64,000 bases of DNA from Shewanella psychropiezotolerans (GCF_007197555.1 NZ_CP041614.1:5200001-5264000), one strand, 5' to 3'. Shown: positions 44,460 to 56,291, counted from the first letter of the stretch. Made by a program: numbers and translations. The notes: a model not told the origin generated them from the letters alone.

Positions 44460-44491
44460 ATATCTCTCCAGGGATCTGTGACCCAGTAAAA

Positions 44492-44971
44492 TTAAATGAT
44501 GGGTCGACTTCTAAAGTAGAGCAAACCAGGCATGGCTAAGCCTACCGATAAGGCACCAAGAATAAACACAGTTTTTAAGCCATTACTGATCACCTGAGAT
44601 GTGAGTTCTGGACTGATCTCAGATTGTGCCGTCAGCTGAACCAGAGCGATAACGGTATTGAACGCATAGGTTCCAGGTATCATAGGAATAATCGCTGCGA
44701 CCGCGTACATGAGAGGCGGTGCCTGATGACGTTTGGCAAAGCCTATCGTGATAAGTCCCACAAGACCCGCTGCCGCAAATGTCGCCCACTCTATGGGCAA
44801 ACCGATATGAAGTAATAAGGTTCTGCTACTGTGGCCTATAGCTCCCGCTAACGCACAATAGGGAAGGAATCGTTTGGGGACATTAAATACCATGGCGAAA
44901 CCTATAGCTGGTATCGCCGAAAACAGCGCATCATTAAGCAAAGACAAAACGAGTTCAATGATTTGTTCCAT
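44492..44971 (-). CDS. yjjB: Threonine/serine exporter small subunit, YjjB/ThrE family
   Basis: 159 residues from the ATG at 44971, which overlaps the yjjP stop by one base (TGATG); the frame reaches 27 codons further upstream inside yjjP but without support. Four membrane segments. It corresponds to the C-terminal half of ThrE (GAIGHSSRTLLLHIGLP; IPMIPGTYAFNTVIAL). With YjjP it should form the inner-membrane exporter; in E. coli this pair has been linked to succinate or amino-acid export. Confidence 0.85.
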   Translation of the reverse strand: MEQIIELVLSLLNDALFSAIPAIGFAMVFNVPKRFLPYCALAGAIGHSSRTLLLHIGLPIEWATFAAAGLVGLITIGFAKRHQAPPLMYAVAAIIPMIPGTYAFNTVIALVQLTAQSEISPELTSQVISNGLKTVFILGALSVGLAMPGLLYFRSRPII

Positions 44972-45732
44972 CAGAGAAATAACCCACCGAGTTGCATCGC
45001 CATCGTGATACCTATCACTGACGAGACGGTCAATAGTGTCGCGTGCCCCCATCTTGAAATACCGACATTAAGATGACCCTTAACCATATCGGAAATCGAA
45101 TTGATCATGGGAAATCCTGGTACTAACATAAGCACACTCGCAGCCATTGGCAGTTTTGGGGTTTCAGTAAAGGGGATTTGATAGCCAAGCTGGGCAATTA
45201 ACGTTATCACGAAAGCCGTTACGGCAAAGTTTATCAATAAATTGTAATGATGTTTAGCAATAGAAAGCCTGACAAACATGCCCACCGAAGACGCACAAAA
45301 TGTCAGTATCGATGCGGCAAGATCACCACCGAACAGATGACAGAAGCTTGCGCATGACAAGCCAATCATAGGCACTAGGTAACGTTTGGGGTAGGTTCGA
45401 GGCTGAATACGGGAAACCCGTTTCCTGACTTCATTAAGGCCATATATGCCTTTCTCAGTGAGTAAACAGATTCTCTGCAGTTCACAGATAATGGTCATAT
45501 TAATACCATGCTCACGGGTGCGTCGCGTGGTAGTGATACAGCGACCATGGACTAGGCTGGTTAATACTAGGGAGTTTGAAGAGATCGATATTTCGACACT
45601 GGCGAGACCCAATGCATAGCCCAAGCGCTGACTGATCTCTTCAACCAGTTCAGAATCAGCGCCATAGGCTAGTAGGAGTTGAGCAACCCGGACAACTTGC
45701 CGGGTTATTTCATTTTGAGTATCTGCGTACAC
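44971..45732 (-). CDS. yjjP: Threonine/serine exporter large subunit, YjjP/ThrE family
   Basis: 253 residues. The soluble N-terminal part has LLLAYGADSELVEEISQRLG, then RRTREHGINMT, and the membrane part has about five helices including the conserved LMLVPGFPMINSISDMVKGH motif. This is the first half of the split ThrE (DUF1212) architecture, with yjjB coupled downstream. Substrate is inferred from the family only. Confidence 0.87.
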   Translation of the reverse strand: MYADTQNEITRQVVRVAQLLLAYGADSELVEEISQRLGYALGLASVEISISSNSLVLTSLVHGRCITTTRRTREHGINMTIICELQRICLLTEKGIYGLNEVRKRVSRIQPRTYPKRYLVPMIGLSCASFCHLFGGDLAASILTFCASSVGMFVRLSIAKHHYNLLINFAVTAFVITLIAQLGYQIPFTETPKLPMAASVLMLVPGFPMINSISDMVKGHLNVGISRWGHATLLTVSSVIGITMAMQLGGLFL

Positions 45733-45794
45733 ATCAATCCCGAAGAATATAAACTCAAAATGGTGCTCCGATTTACACTAAAAGCAGTAAAGAC

Positions 45795-46979
<1,185 letters not shown>

Positions 46980-47043
46980 TTAAACGAATTATACTCGTTT
47001 CTGCTTGGGGTCGCCAAAACAATTCTTAAATATCTAAAACAAT

Positions 47044-47068
47044 AAAGCCCCACCAAAGGCGGGGCTTT
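47044..47068 (-). terminator. Terminator between rpmA and obg
   Basis: On the minus strand the stem is AAAGCCCCGCC / GGTGGGGCTTT with a TTT loop and one G-U pair, followed by ATTGTTTT. It lies 28 nt after the rpmA stop. It should limit read-through from the ribosomal genes into obg. Confidence 0.75.
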
Positions 47069-47096
47069 CATAAGCAATCTTAGCCGAAGCTAAAGA

Positions 47097-47354
<258 letters not shown>

Positions 47355-47366
47355 TTAGACTCCTAA

Positions 47367-47678
47367 TTAAGCGTTGATAGCTGTAATTTTAACTTCGGTG
47401 AACCACTGACGGTGGCCCATTTTTTTGTCGTGATGCTTACGACGACGGAACTTAACGATAGTAACTTTATCGTGACGACCGTGGCTGATAACTTCAGCAA
47501 CAACCTTTCCACCTTCGACTAAAGGTGCACCAATGTGTACAGTCTCACCGTCGGCAACCAAAAGAACTTGGTCAAATTCAACAGTATCGCCTGTAGCGAC
47601 TTCTAATTTTTCTAGACGTAATGTATGGCCTTCAGCAACACGATGCTGCTTACCACCACTTTGAAAAACAGCGTACAT
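47367..47678 (-). CDS. rplU: 50S ribosomal protein L21
   Basis: 103 residues from the ATG at 47678, giving [17 protein letters not shown], the universal L21 start; the frame extends nine codons further without need. The C-terminus has [20 protein letters not shown], the rRNA-binding signature. It is co-transcribed with rpmA from the promoter at 47764-47792. Confidence 0.96.
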   Translation of the reverse strand: MYAVFQSGGKQHRVAEGHTLRLEKLEVATGDTVEFDQVLLVADGETVHIGAPLVEGGKVVAEVISHGRHDKVTIVKFRRRKHHDKKMGHRQWFTEVKITAINA

Positions 47679-47763
47679 AGCTATTTTACTCCGGTATTCT
47701 AACACGCCTGCTCAATTTGTTGAGACGGGGGTGTTATAAAAGCTTTAATGACAATGGTGGCGG

Positions 47764-47792
47764 ATTTTACGCTAAGAAGCGTAAGCTGACAA
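47764..47792 (-). promoter_or_regulatory. Sigma-70 promoter for rplU-rpmA
   Basis: On the minus strand TTGTCA (-35) and TAAAAT (-10) are separated by exactly 17 nt. Transcription would start near 47757, giving a leader of about 79 nt before rplU. Confidence 0.75.
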
Positions 47793-47954
47793 GCCCTAAT
47801 CACTAAAGAATAAAAAAAGATCGGAATTACCCACACAATTTACCTCAAGTGCTGTCTTATGGCGCTTTTTTAGGTAGAATCCCATGATTATAACATTAAG
47901 CATTAATTTTGGGTCGGCAGATACTTTTCGACCCCACGAAACCAGAGCCTATTT

Positions 47955-48926
47955 ATGGATTTGAACGCCATCCGTCAGTTAGCTGATAGCGACATGCAAG
48001 ACGTCAACAAGCTTATATATGCACAACTGGAATCTGATGTTGCCCTGATCAATCAGTTAGGCTTCTACATTATTAATGGTGGCGGTAAACGCATGCGTCC
48101 ATTACTCTCCATTTTGGCAGCTCGTGCGATTGACTACCAAGGAGAGGCTCATCTTAAGCTAGCCGCTATCATTGAGTTTATTCATACCGCATCGCTTCTA
48201 CATGATGATGTAGTAGACGAGTCCATGCTACGTAGAGGAAGAGAGACGGCCAATGCCCTGTTTGGTAACAGTGCCAGCGTGTTAGTCGGTGACTTCCTTT
48301 ACACTCGTTCATTCCAGATGATGACTGAATTAGGCAGCATGAAGGTATTAGAGATGCTTGCCGACGCAACCAACGTACTGGCTGAAGGGGAAGTGCTGCA
48401 GTTAATGAACTGTAACGATCCTGACACCAGTGAAGCAAGCTATATGCGGGTTATCTATTGTAAGACTGCCAAACTGTTTGAAGCCGCGACTCGACTCGCT
48501 GGCGTGCTGGCAGACAGCCCTATAGAAATACAGACTGCACTGGCGAATTACGGTAAGTACTTAGGCACCGCATTCCAGTTAACCGATGATCTACTCGACT
48601 ATACGGCCGATACCGAAGAGTTAGGTAAGAACATAGGCGATGACCTTGCAGAGGGAAAACCTACCCTACCGCTTATTTATGCGATAGCTAATGGTACCGA
48701 GAAAGAACAAGCATTAATTCGTAAGGCCGTCGAACTCGGTGATGGAACTCAGAACATCGAAGAGATCCTCACAGCCCTAAAAAACTGTGGTGCATTGGAA
48801 TATACCTTAAATAGAGCCTTAGAAGAGTCTGATAAGGCCATAGAAGCGTTAGCTTGCATTCCTGATAGCAATTACAAGCAAGCCCTCATCTCTCTGGCTA
48901 AAATTGCGGTTGAGAGAAGCCACTAG
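47955..48926 (+). CDS. ispB: Octaprenyl diphosphate synthase
   Basis: 323 residues. The two aspartate-rich motifs are LLHDDVVDESMLRRG near residue 80 and QLTDDLLDYTADTEE near 205, with GGGKRMRPL at the N-terminal side. This is a trans-prenyl diphosphate synthase making the quinone side chain. It is divergent from rplU, the arrangement seen in E. coli, which supports ispB over ispA. Confidence 0.93.
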   Translation: MDLNAIRQLADSDMQDVNKLIYAQLESDVALINQLGFYIINGGGKRMRPLLSILAARAIDYQGEAHLKLAAIIEFIHTASLLHDDVVDESMLRRGRETANALFGNSASVLVGDFLYTRSFQMMTELGSMKVLEMLADATNVLAEGEVLQLMNCNDPDTSEASYMRVIYCKTAKLFEAATRLAGVLADSPIEIQTALANYGKYLGTAFQLTDDLLDYTADTEELGKNIGDDLAEGKPTLPLIYAIANGTEKEQALIRKAVELGDGTQNIEEILTALKNCGALEYTLNRALEESDKAIEALACIPDSNYKQALISLAKIAVERSH

Positions 48927-49053
48927 AATCGATTAGCGGGAAGTTATCTTTAATACGATAGGCCCTAGTGCAGTTTGATATAAGATTCTGTTTACTATAG
49001 AACACGGTTTTAGACAATCAGAACCTGAATCATCTTAGCTAAAATGAGCGATC

Positions 49054-49081
49054 AAAAAAGGAGCCCTAGAGCTCCTTTTTT
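49054..49081. terminator. Bidirectional terminator between ispB and mdh
   Basis: Stem AAAAAAGGAGC / GCTCCTTTTTT with a 6-nt loop. It lies between the convergent ispB and mdh genes and has T-runs on both strands. Confidence 0.9.
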
Positions 49082-49104
49082 ATTAGGTTTAACGCCAAAT
49101 AAGC

Positions 49105-50040
49105 TTACTTAACAAATTCGACACCTAAAGTGATATCTGCTTTTAATGTATCTAGCATAGCATCACGAGCATTAGCTTCGAACTCACTCACGTCACCGTA
49201 AGCCAGTACTTTTTCTACGCCGTTCTTACCCAATAGAATTGGCTGAGCGAAGAATGCTGCATGCTCACTGCCACCATCGACATAGGCACACTCAACAACA
49301 TTCTCTTCACCCTGAAGACCACGAACCAAAGATAGACCGAAGCGACATGCAGCCTGGCCCATAGAGAGTGTCGCGCTGCCGCCACCGGCTTTAGCTTCAA
49401 CCACTTCGGTACCCGCATTCTGGATACGAGTCGTCATTGCGGCAACTTCTTCATCTGTAAAGCTTACGCCTTCTACCTGAGACAGTAGTGGAAGAATCGT
49501 CACACCACTGTGGCCACCGATAACACTTACTTTAACATCGGCAACGTCTAGTCCTTTCGCTTCGGCGATAAAGGTCTCAGAACGAATAACGTCCAGTGTA
49601 GTTATACCGAATAAACGATTCTTGTCATAAACACCGGCAGCTTTTAACACCTCAGCGGCGATGGCGACTGTCGTGTTGACTGGGTTAGTGATAATACCAA
49701 TCAAGGCTTTTGGACAAGTTACGGCACATTTCTCCATCAGGTTTCTCACGATACCTGCGTTGATGTTAAACAGATCTGAACGATCCATGCCCGGCTTACG
49801 TGCAACACCAGCAGAAATAAGCACCACATCGGCACCTTCCAGTGCAGCAGATGGATCTTGACCGGCAAAGCCTTTAACTTCGACTGCTGTCGGGATATGG
49901 CTTAAATCGACCGCAACACCAGGTGTTACAGGAGCAATATCATAAAGGGATATTTTTGAACCGGCTGGCAATTGCGTTTTTAGTAATAAGGCAAGAGCCT
50001 GGCCAATACCACCAGCGGCACCAAGTACAGCAACTTTCAT
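49105..50040 (-). CDS. mdh: NAD-dependent malate dehydrogenase
   Basis: 311 residues from the ATG at 50040 (GGAG upstream; an ATG five codons earlier is less well placed). The NAD-binding [10 protein letters not shown] is at residues 7-16, the substrate-binding loop is [13 protein letters not shown], and the proton-relay His is in [14 protein letters not shown]. It interconverts malate and oxaloacetate in the TCA cycle. Its neighbour argR is divergent, as in E. coli. Confidence 0.95.
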   Translation of the reverse strand: MKVAVLGAAGGIGQALALLLKTQLPAGSKISLYDIAPVTPGVAVDLSHIPTAVEVKGFAGQDPSAALEGADVVLISAGVARKPGMDRSDLFNINAGIVRNLMEKCAVTCPKALIGIITNPVNTTVAIAAEVLKAAGVYDKNRLFGITTLDVIRSETFIAEAKGLDVADVKVSVIGGHSGVTILPLLSQVEGVSFTDEEVAAMTTRIQNAGTEVVEAKAGGGSATLSMGQAACRFGLSLVRGLQGEENVVECAYVDGGSEHAAFFAQPILLGKNGVEKVLAYGDVSEFEANARDAMLDTLKADITLGVEFVK

Positions 50041-50304
50041 AGTTATCTCCGTCAATTCTTGGATATTTGTGATATAGATCTATCTTTCCAGATGGCGCAA
50101 CATTACTGGAATAATGAATAAATTTCAATTATCCCTTAGTCTTGATTAGATTTAATTTCTAATTGCCATCAAGAAAACGTCTAAAATGGTGAGCTATACA
50201 GGCATTAACCTGCACGATCCGAGCTAAACCGATCGACTTCCGCTCTACAGCTTAGCCCAACTCCGGCTATATTATACTAGATAACAAATCTCCCCCTTGA
50301 TAAC

Positions 50305-50321
50305 TTGCATTTTTATTCAAT
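50305..50321. promoter_or_regulatory. ARG box upstream of argR
   Basis: TTGCATTTTTATTCAAT fits the ArgR consensus wnTGAATwwwwATTCAnw with one mismatch in the left half. A second imperfect site may lie at 50351-50361 (TGAAATATTCA). These sites precede argR by 40-95 bp and suggest autoregulation. The rest of the mdh-argR gap (50041-50399) is AT-rich and presumably holds both promoters. Confidence 0.65.
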
Positions 50322-50399
50322 TTACTCGGGTATTTGTTGACAAAAAAGCCTGAAATATTCAAAATAGAGAAGATTTTTGAATAAAAGAACACAAAAACT

Positions 50400-50870
50400 A
50401 TGCAAGCAAATAAAAATCAAGACGAACTTGTTAAGACCTTTAAGTCGATTTTGAAAGAGGAGCGTTTTGGCTCCCAAAGTGAAATTGTTATCGCCCTTCA
50501 AGCCGAAGGCTACAGCAACATCAATCAGTCGAAAGTCTCCAGAATGCTGAGCAAGTTTGGTGCGGTGCGAACCCGAAATGCCAAGCAGGAGATGGTCTAC
50601 TGCTTACCCGCTGAACTGGGTGTTCCCACAGCCGGGAGCCCGCTAAAGAACCTGGTACTGGATGTTGATCATAACCAAGCCATGATAGTCGTCAGAACAA
50701 GTCCCGGAGCGGCCCAGCTAATTGCACGCTTGCTGGACTCTATAGGTAAGCCAGAGGGCATTTTGGGCACCATTGCCGGCGATGATACCATCTTCATTAC
50801 ACCAGCTGATATAGACGAGATAAGCAGGACCTTGAATACGGTTAAATCTCTGTTTAACTACACGGATTAA
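50400..50870 (+). CDS. argR: Arginine repressor
   Basis: 156 residues, the E. coli length. The N-terminal winged helix ([20 protein letters not shown]) binds ARG boxes, and the C-terminal hexamerisation and arginine-binding domain has [16 protein letters not shown] with the two Asp that contact arginine. It represses arginine synthesis genes. A good ARG box lies upstream and a terminator downstream. Confidence 0.95.
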   Translation: MQANKNQDELVKTFKSILKEERFGSQSEIVIALQAEGYSNINQSKVSRMLSKFGAVRTRNAKQEMVYCLPAELGVPTAGSPLKNLVLDVDHNQAMIVVRTSPGAAQLIARLLDSIGKPEGILGTIAGDDTIFITPADIDEISRTLNTVKSLFNYTD

Positions 50871-50933
50871 GCAAGTTCCCGAAGGAAAATGTGAGATTCC
50901 AGGCCTCGGAAGACCATGAATTCCATCATAGAA

Positions 50934-50958
50934 AAAGAGACGCTTATGGCGTCTCTTT
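50934..50958 (+). terminator. Terminator after argR
   Basis: Stem AAAGAGACGC / GCGTCTCTTT with a 5-nt loop, followed by TCATTTC. It lies about 63 nt after the argR stop. Confidence 0.8.
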
Positions 50959-51168
50959 TCATTTCATTATTAAAAATAAACACACCCCGTGCACAACTAA
51001 CTCACCCTCCCCCAGATTGACAGATCCCTCAATGCTCGAATACCTGTCTTTTGCTCACAGTAAATATAATTAACCGCAGAAGATATTCAATATATTGAAT
51101 CACACTTTAATTCGTGCGAGAGTTAGTCAGACTATAGTAGAGTGGCAGCTTCGGGCTAAGGATGTATG

Positions 51169-51633
51169 ATGACAATAAATAAAATAATTAAAGTCGATGA
51201 TGTTTGTTGGGAGTCCTGGCAACATTCAGAACAATATACCAGCCAACAGAAACATATCGGCGATGCTGCAGGATGCGAAAAAATAGGTGTGACCATGGAG
51301 CGCCTCGCCCCAGGGAAATTATCAACCGTAGCTCACTATCACACCAAGGAAGAGGAGCACCTTTACGCCTTAGAAGGCGAAGCCACTTTGCTCATAGATG
51401 GCGAGCCTCATCCCTTTAAAAAAGGCGACTATATCTGCTTCAATGCCGATACAGCCATAGCTCACACCCTCAGAAATGATTCAGACAAGGAGTTTGTATT
51501 TCTGGTCATAGGCAACCGGGATAAGCACGACGTGGTGGTCTATCCGGAAAATAACAAGGTCTTGGTCCGGGCAGTCGATGAGATCTATGCCAAACGTCCA
51601 ACCAATTACTGGGATGCAGATACCCAAGAGTGA
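51169..51633 (+). CDS. Cupin-domain protein
   Basis: 154 residues from the second of two adjacent ATGs (51169; AAGGA 6 nt upstream). A single cupin barrel: motif 1 is YHTKEEEHLYALEGEA with metal-binding His and Glu positions, and motif 2 is FNADTAIAHTLRNDSD. The C-terminus carries PENNKVLVRAVDE. Metal binding is expected, but the substrate cannot be read from sequence. Monocistronic between argR and a chemoreceptor. Confidence 0.75.
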   Translation: MTINKIIKVDDVCWESWQHSEQYTSQQKHIGDAAGCEKIGVTMERLAPGKLSTVAHYHTKEEEHLYALEGEATLLIDGEPHPFKKGDYICFNADTAIAHTLRNDSDKEFVFLVIGNRDKHDVVVYPENNKVLVRAVDEIYAKRPTNYWDADTQE

Positions 51634-52121
51634 TCGGGTTCATCCACACTATAAAAAACACATCTAAGAGTTTAATGCCGATCACTTAATGTGTTTCGGT
51701 TTTAAACCTCTGTCACCTTTGGCTCTGGTGACTATCCCCCTAAGTGCTCAACCCCGGAATTTAAACAAGACACCACAGGCAAACTTGCCTTGGCCATGGC
51801 CGAGATCCGCTTGTCGACGAACTGCAGTATTACAGCCCCCAAACATAAAGAAAATCAGCACGCTTGAGTCATACCTTTCGCAGCAGTCTTAATTGCACTA
51901 TCCCACTCTCAAGTTGATTAACAGTAAATATGGTTTCCTAGCCCCAACGAAAATTGAGTATCAAATTCACACCTTCAGCAGGGTCAATAAGTGAGCTTTA
52001 TTTAGTATGTGTCTATACTCAAGGAAAAATAGTCCAAGCCTATCTTGGTTTAACACCGACTCTCACAGGCTAACAGGTACAAGCGAGCTACCTCGGCCAC
52101 ATCATATAAAAGGATATTGTC
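51634..52121. other. 488-bp gap with a possible coding remnant
   Basis: No complete gene is evident. The plus-strand stretch 51747-51860 reads in one frame as CSTPEFKQDTTGKLALAMAE and onward to a stop, with codon use like the neighbours, but has no credible start or ribosome site. It may be the end of a decayed gene. The promoter of the following chemoreceptor must lie near the right end. Confidence 0.3.
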
Positions 52122-53795
52122 ATGCTCAATCTATCCCTCAAGGCAAGATTGCTTGGCAATACTGCCATAGTTATTGGCCTGTTAATTCTCAGCTCCGGCT
52201 ACGCAATCTACAGCATGAACCAGATAGGCAGAGAATTAGAGAGTGTGGCCGAAATAGATATTCCGCTCACGCAGAAGCTCGCCGCCATCACCACCCATCA
52301 GCTTGAACAGGCTATTCAATTCGAACGAAGCCTGCATTTCGGCACCACTATGAAGCAGGAGCCAGATAACCGAGGGCATTTTAACACGGCAATTCATCAT
52401 TTCGATGCCATCACACCTAAAATAGAAGCCGAAATCCTCGAAGCCGAGGCCATGGCGAGCACGGCCATGGAAGGAGCAACACCGGCCGTTTACACCGAGT
52501 TTAAGTCGGTGCTCACGGCGTTAAAGCAAATTGAGGTCGAGCACAAAGGTTTTGTCGAACATGTGCATCAGGTATTTGTACTACTACAGACGGGCAAGCT
52601 ACATGAAGCAGAGATAATGGCCCAAAAAGTTGAACACGAAGAAGATCAACTCGATGAGGAACTGAAAACATTATTACATGAACTGGGTAGGTTTACCGAA
52701 GCCAGCGCCCGACATGCTGAGGACTATGAACACCAGGCTATCTGGGTGTTAAGCTTACTGGCTGGCGCCAGTATTATCATAGGTCTAATAACCAGTTGGA
52801 TCACTACCAACATGGTCATTAACGGGATCAAGCAAGCAACCAATATGGCAGAGGGAGACATCAACCACCAAATTGAAGTCACCAGCAAGGATGAAATAGG
52901 AGAGCTGTTAACAGCCATGAATGAGATGCGCCTTCGTCTGGTCAATATGATCAATCACATTTCAGATACTACGGCACAGCTTTCGGCCGCATCGGAGCAG
53001 CTCGCCGATGTCTCTCAACAAACCAGTCGAGTTATCAATGAGCAACGCAAAGAGACCGAGATCGTCGCCACCGCCATGAATCAATTAACCGTGACATCTC
53101 AAGAGGTCGCCTCGAATCTGGCTCATACGGCCGACTCCACCACCGAGGCCAATAAGCAGACCAATGATGGTGCTCAGATCGTGCAACAGGCTGTGATACA
53201 GATAGATGAGTTAGCTAAACAGATAGATCTTTCGGTGCAGGCAATTGCAGAGGTCGATCAACAGAGTTCAGCCATCACCACAGTTCTGGATGTGATCAAG
53301 GGTATTGCCGAGCAGACTAATTTACTGGCATTAAATGCCGCTATCGAGGCCGCTCGGGCTGGAGAGCAAGGACGAGGTTTTGCCGTTGTGGCCGACGAAG
53401 TACGCACCTTGGCCGGTCGAACTCAGCAATCTACCCAAGAAATCAATGCCATAATAGATAAACTTCAAACAGGATCGAGTAAAGCTGTAGCAGTCATGGA
53501 GCAAAGCCGTGAGCAGTCTCAGGCAGCGGTGGAATACTCCACCCGCTCGGGGGTCGCACTGACCAAGATAGCCGAGGCCATAGACTCCATTCACCAAATG
53601 AATGTTCAAATAGCCTCTGCCGCCGATGAGCAGAGTGCGGTTTCTCAGGATGTAGATCAGAATATTACCAAGATCCACACTATGTCTATCGAGTTAGCTA
53701 CGGGCGCCGAAAAACATTCCCAAGCGGGTCTAAGCTTATCGAAGATGAGTGGCGAACTAGAAGAGATGGTGAAGCAGTTTCAACAGGGACGCTGA
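52122..53795 (+). CDS. Methyl-accepting chemotaxis protein
   Basis: 557 residues. A membrane segment at about 10-30, a four-helix periplasmic region (35-200) rich in Glu and His, a second membrane segment near 205-228, HAMP ([19 protein letters not shown]), then the signalling domain with [20 protein letters not shown] and [12 protein letters not shown]. The protein is shorter than the other two receptors in the window. The His/Glu-rich periplasmic helices could bind metal, but that is inference. Ligand unknown. Confidence 0.88.
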   Translation: MLNLSLKARLLGNTAIVIGLLILSSGYAIYSMNQIGRELESVAEIDIPLTQKLAAITTHQLEQAIQFERSLHFGTTMKQEPDNRGHFNTAIHHFDAITPKIEAEILEAEAMASTAMEGATPAVYTEFKSVLTALKQIEVEHKGFVEHVHQVFVLLQTGKLHEAEIMAQKVEHEEDQLDEELKTLLHELGRFTEASARHAEDYEHQAIWVLSLLAGASIIIGLITSWITTNMVINGIKQATNMAEGDINHQIEVTSKDEIGELLTAMNEMRLRLVNMINHISDTTAQLSAASEQLADVSQQTSRVINEQRKETEIVATAMNQLTVTSQEVASNLAHTADSTTEANKQTNDGAQIVQQAVIQIDELAKQIDLSVQAIAEVDQQSSAITTVLDVIKGIAEQTNLLALNAAIEAARAGEQGRGFAVVADEVRTLAGRTQQSTQEINAIIDKLQTGSSKAVAVMEQSREQSQAAVEYSTRSGVALTKIAEAIDSIHQMNVQIASAADEQSAVSQDVDQNITKIHTMSIELATGAEKHSQAGLSLSKMSGELEEMVKQFQQGR

Positions 53796-53895
53796 ACAGT
53801 GTGCAGTTAGGCGCTAGTGCATCATGGCCCAAACGACAGCCTTTTGTAAAACAGATTCAAGGAGCCATAATAGTTCAGCTATATAGAGCTTATCG

Positions 53896-54912
53896 TTATG
53901 TCCCTCCACTCCCTCCGCCATGATGTCCGCCATTACCGTTACCACACACGTGAACATTTTCTGTCCTCCGGCACTAGCAGATTCGACACTGATAGAGCCA
54001 GCGTCCTTAAACATTTGAAAATCACCACTGCTGAAGTTATCAGATATAGGGTCATCAACATGGCCTAAGCAGCTATAGCCAATTCGGTAATCTCCTTCTG
54101 GCAGCTAGCCCATTGAAAAACCAATTACCATCACTGTCTTGCATCATACGAGTAACCGCTAACGGAGCTGTCATGTTATCTGGCGGGGTTGCCCCCATAT
54201 CTGCCATATCTGCCATATGTTCCAAACGGGTGACATTATTTAGATATAGGTAAGCTAAATGGCTGAATTGGCCGCCGATAGGTGCTTCATCTGCATGAGC
54301 CGCTTCACAATCAGCAATCCACTGAGCGTCGATCTCTCCAAGCAGATGTCCCATATAACGGTTGTCTACCGACCACATGCCGTCATGATGAAGCTGATAC
54401 TCACCTTGCTCATGTGAGAGGCCACGATATAGATCGATCTCTAACGTCATAGAGTGATGTTGACCAGCGACAATTTCAAAGTCTTCGACAGGTAAGTGAC
54501 CATAGGTAATATGTAAACCATGGCGACCTTGGCCGTTTTCCACATAGCAACCTGGGTTACCGTCACCCTCAACGACATTGATATGAACATCCTGGTAGTG
54601 CCCCTCTGGTAATTCAATATCTGAAACGACCATGTGGCTGTTTGCCCCCTGATAGTCAAGAAGGTTGAATGTCATTCCCCCTAAGTCGTACCTATGAACA
54701 TCACCAGACGAGCCAGTCATAACAAGTTCACTCATTACCATGACAACATGAGAAATCCCAGCCATTGGAGAGTCAGAAACAGCTAACGAAAACTGACCAT
54801 TAGATGATTCAGGGACGGGCTCAAGTGATGAGGCAGTATCAAGATTGTCATCTCCACATGCCGTAATCAACAGCGATGCAAATAAGAGTATTGCAGTTTT
54901 GTATGCTTTCAT
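53896..54912 (-). pseudogene. DUF4382 lipoprotein, two frame disruptions
   Basis: Start at the ATG 54912 with a lipoprotein signal (LLITACGDD). A DUF4382 domain (FSLAVSDSPMAGISHVVM; GGMTFNLLDYQG) covers residues 30-190. After DGNWFFNGL an apparent 4-base CTAG insertion, near 54106-54109, ends the frame early. A second frame continues LPEGDYRIGYSCLGHVDD as in a carboxypeptidase-like repeat, and after SVESASAGG a further one-base shift leads to ENVHVCGNGNGGHHGGGSGG and a stop at 53896. Undisturbed, the protein would be about 337 residues. The start could be later than the frame maximum (55053). Confidence 0.7.
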
Positions 54913-55521
54913 AGGGTCCCCACCATCCATCGCGCTTTCCCTAATAACACTGCTATATAGGTACCATCGATCATAAGGGTCGTCCAAGTTCAAAACAAAC
55001 AATATGAAAAGTAGACCGAGATCACAGGTTGAACATAAAAACAACGGTTTCATTAAACTTGTGGCTAAGCGTAAACTAGCTCATAAGCAAATAGTGACCG
55101 ATATCGAATATGAGTGGCACAGCCTCGATATTGCATAAAGAACAAATTAAACAGTAAGAAATTGATTTAAATCAATATTATAATTAATCGATCTTTTCTC
55201 ATTCTTTGTGATGAGAATATATTCTAAAACTCACCCCATCATTTAGATGCAATCTTGGCCAGCACTGCTAATTACTTTTTCGGTACTCCAAATGAAAAAA
55301 TTAAAAATAACTCTGTACAATTTTTGATTATAAGGTAGTATTTGCCTCGCTCAGCTGTTTAGAGTTATTAGTGATAAAATAAGTAAAAAGTTAACCTTAG
55401 ATTTCTTCGTTATTGTTGTTATCCTCAGTTTCCCTTATCTTCATCGTCACATTCAATAATTCAATTTCAGCACATCGCATACTGCGATATTTTTTATGAA
55501 TTTAACTATAAGGGACACATC
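54913..55521. other. 609-bp gap with a perfect FNR-type site and the cold-shock leader
   Basis: No gene is evident. A perfect FNR/EtrA-like palindrome is at 55161-55176 (separate entry). The last 150 bp before 55522 are AU-rich, as in the long untranslated leaders of cold-shock genes. Confidence 0.5.
55161..55176. promoter_or_regulatory. FNR/EtrA-type binding site
   Basis: ATTGATTTAAATCAAT is a perfect 16-bp palindrome containing the FNR consensus TTGAT-N4-ATCAA. It lies about 250 bp upstream of the DUF4382 lipoprotein start (minus strand) and 350 bp upstream of the cold-shock gene, so the target is not obvious. Confidence 0.6.
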
Positions 55522-55734
55522 ATGTCTAATTCAACAACTGGTCTAGTAAAATGGTTTAACGAAGAGAAAGGTTTTGGTTTCATTACTCAAGACAATGGCG
55601 GCGCTGACGTATTCGTTCACTTCCGTTCAATCACTTCTGACGGCTTCAAGACTTTAGCTGAAGGCCAGAAAGTATCTTTCGAAGTAGAGCAAGGTCAAAA
55701 AGGCCTTCAAGCAGCTAACGTAGTTGCGCTTTAA
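55522..55734 (+). CDS. CspA-family cold-shock protein
   Basis: 70 residues, one cold-shock domain. RNP1 is KGFGFI and RNP2 is VFVHF, preceded by VKWFNEEKG, the classic CspA pattern for single-stranded nucleic acid binding. The ribosome site is weak (AAGGGA 7 nt before the ATG). It is preceded by a long leader and followed by a terminator. It may be any CspA/CspD-type paralogue; the lack of extra domains excludes larger proteins. Confidence 0.92.
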   Translation: MSNSTTGLVKWFNEEKGFGFITQDNGGADVFVHFRSITSDGFKTLAEGQKVSFEVEQGQKGLQAANVVAL

Positions 55735-55744
55735 CTTTGTAAGT

Positions 55745-55776
55745 TGACGTAAATGGTTTTATGACCATTTACGTCA
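55745..55776 (+). terminator. Terminator after the cold-shock gene
   Basis: 13-bp perfect stem TGACGTAAATGGT / ACCATTTACGTCA with loop TTTATG, followed by TATTTAAAG. The T-run is weak but the stem is long. Confidence 0.75.
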
Positions 55777-56081
55777 TATTTAAAGCAATTTTCAATTCTA
55801 TTTTAATACAAGTTTATACCGTATCTGCGAAAACATTAACATTCCAATCATCTGCTTCTTTGTATATGTCGTTACGTTTATCATTCAGTTCGTTACATAA
55901 CTATAAATATTTAAAGCTTAAGGCTAATTTTAAGTTTGTACTTCTAGTGCATTGATCCTGCTTATAAAAAAGCAAGCCAAAAAATATCATGCGCAGTAGC
56001 TCAGACACGATTTAGGTATCAATATTGGTTCAACACCAAGCAAGCCAGCGGCTCCCTCCCCAATAAACAAAAAGGTAATCA
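55777..56081. other. 305-bp AT-rich gap
   Basis: No defensible gene. Plus-strand open stretches lack ribosome sites and have skewed composition. Confidence 0.4.
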
Positions 56082-56291
56082 ATGACAGTAAACTTCAATA
56101 TTTTTAAAGGTAAAATTTCTTGGAACGCACTAATCCATCAGTTAAATAGTGATGTATTACTACGTCATATTTTAATGAAAGGTAATATAGACAACAGAAA
56201 TATAGACTTGTCCTATTGTGATGAAACCTGCCAGGGTAAGATCATTAATAGTGAAAATCAGCTTATCGGTAACTTTTGGATTTCCTTCTAG
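56082..56291 (+). CDS. Small hypothetical protein
   Basis: 69 residues from the ATG at 56082 with AAAGGT 6 nt upstream. Soluble, Asn-rich, and with two cysteines in LSYCDETCQGKII. I do not recognise a family. The good ribosome site is the main support. It lies some 350 bp after the cold-shock gene and may be cold-induced with it, but there is no direct evidence. Confidence 0.5.
   Translation: MTVNFNIFKGKISWNALIHQLNSDVLLRHILMKGNIDNRNIDLSYCDETCQGKIINSENQLIGNFWISF

Noticed and set aside
51689..51892. Plus-strand frame before the third chemoreceptor
   Set aside because: Odd composition (Pro, Trp, Arg) and no ribosome site; a different frame in the same place looks more coding-like.
55761..55955. 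Plus-strand frame after the cold-shock gene
   Set aside because: It begins inside the terminator stem, lacks a ribosome site, and is AT-driven.
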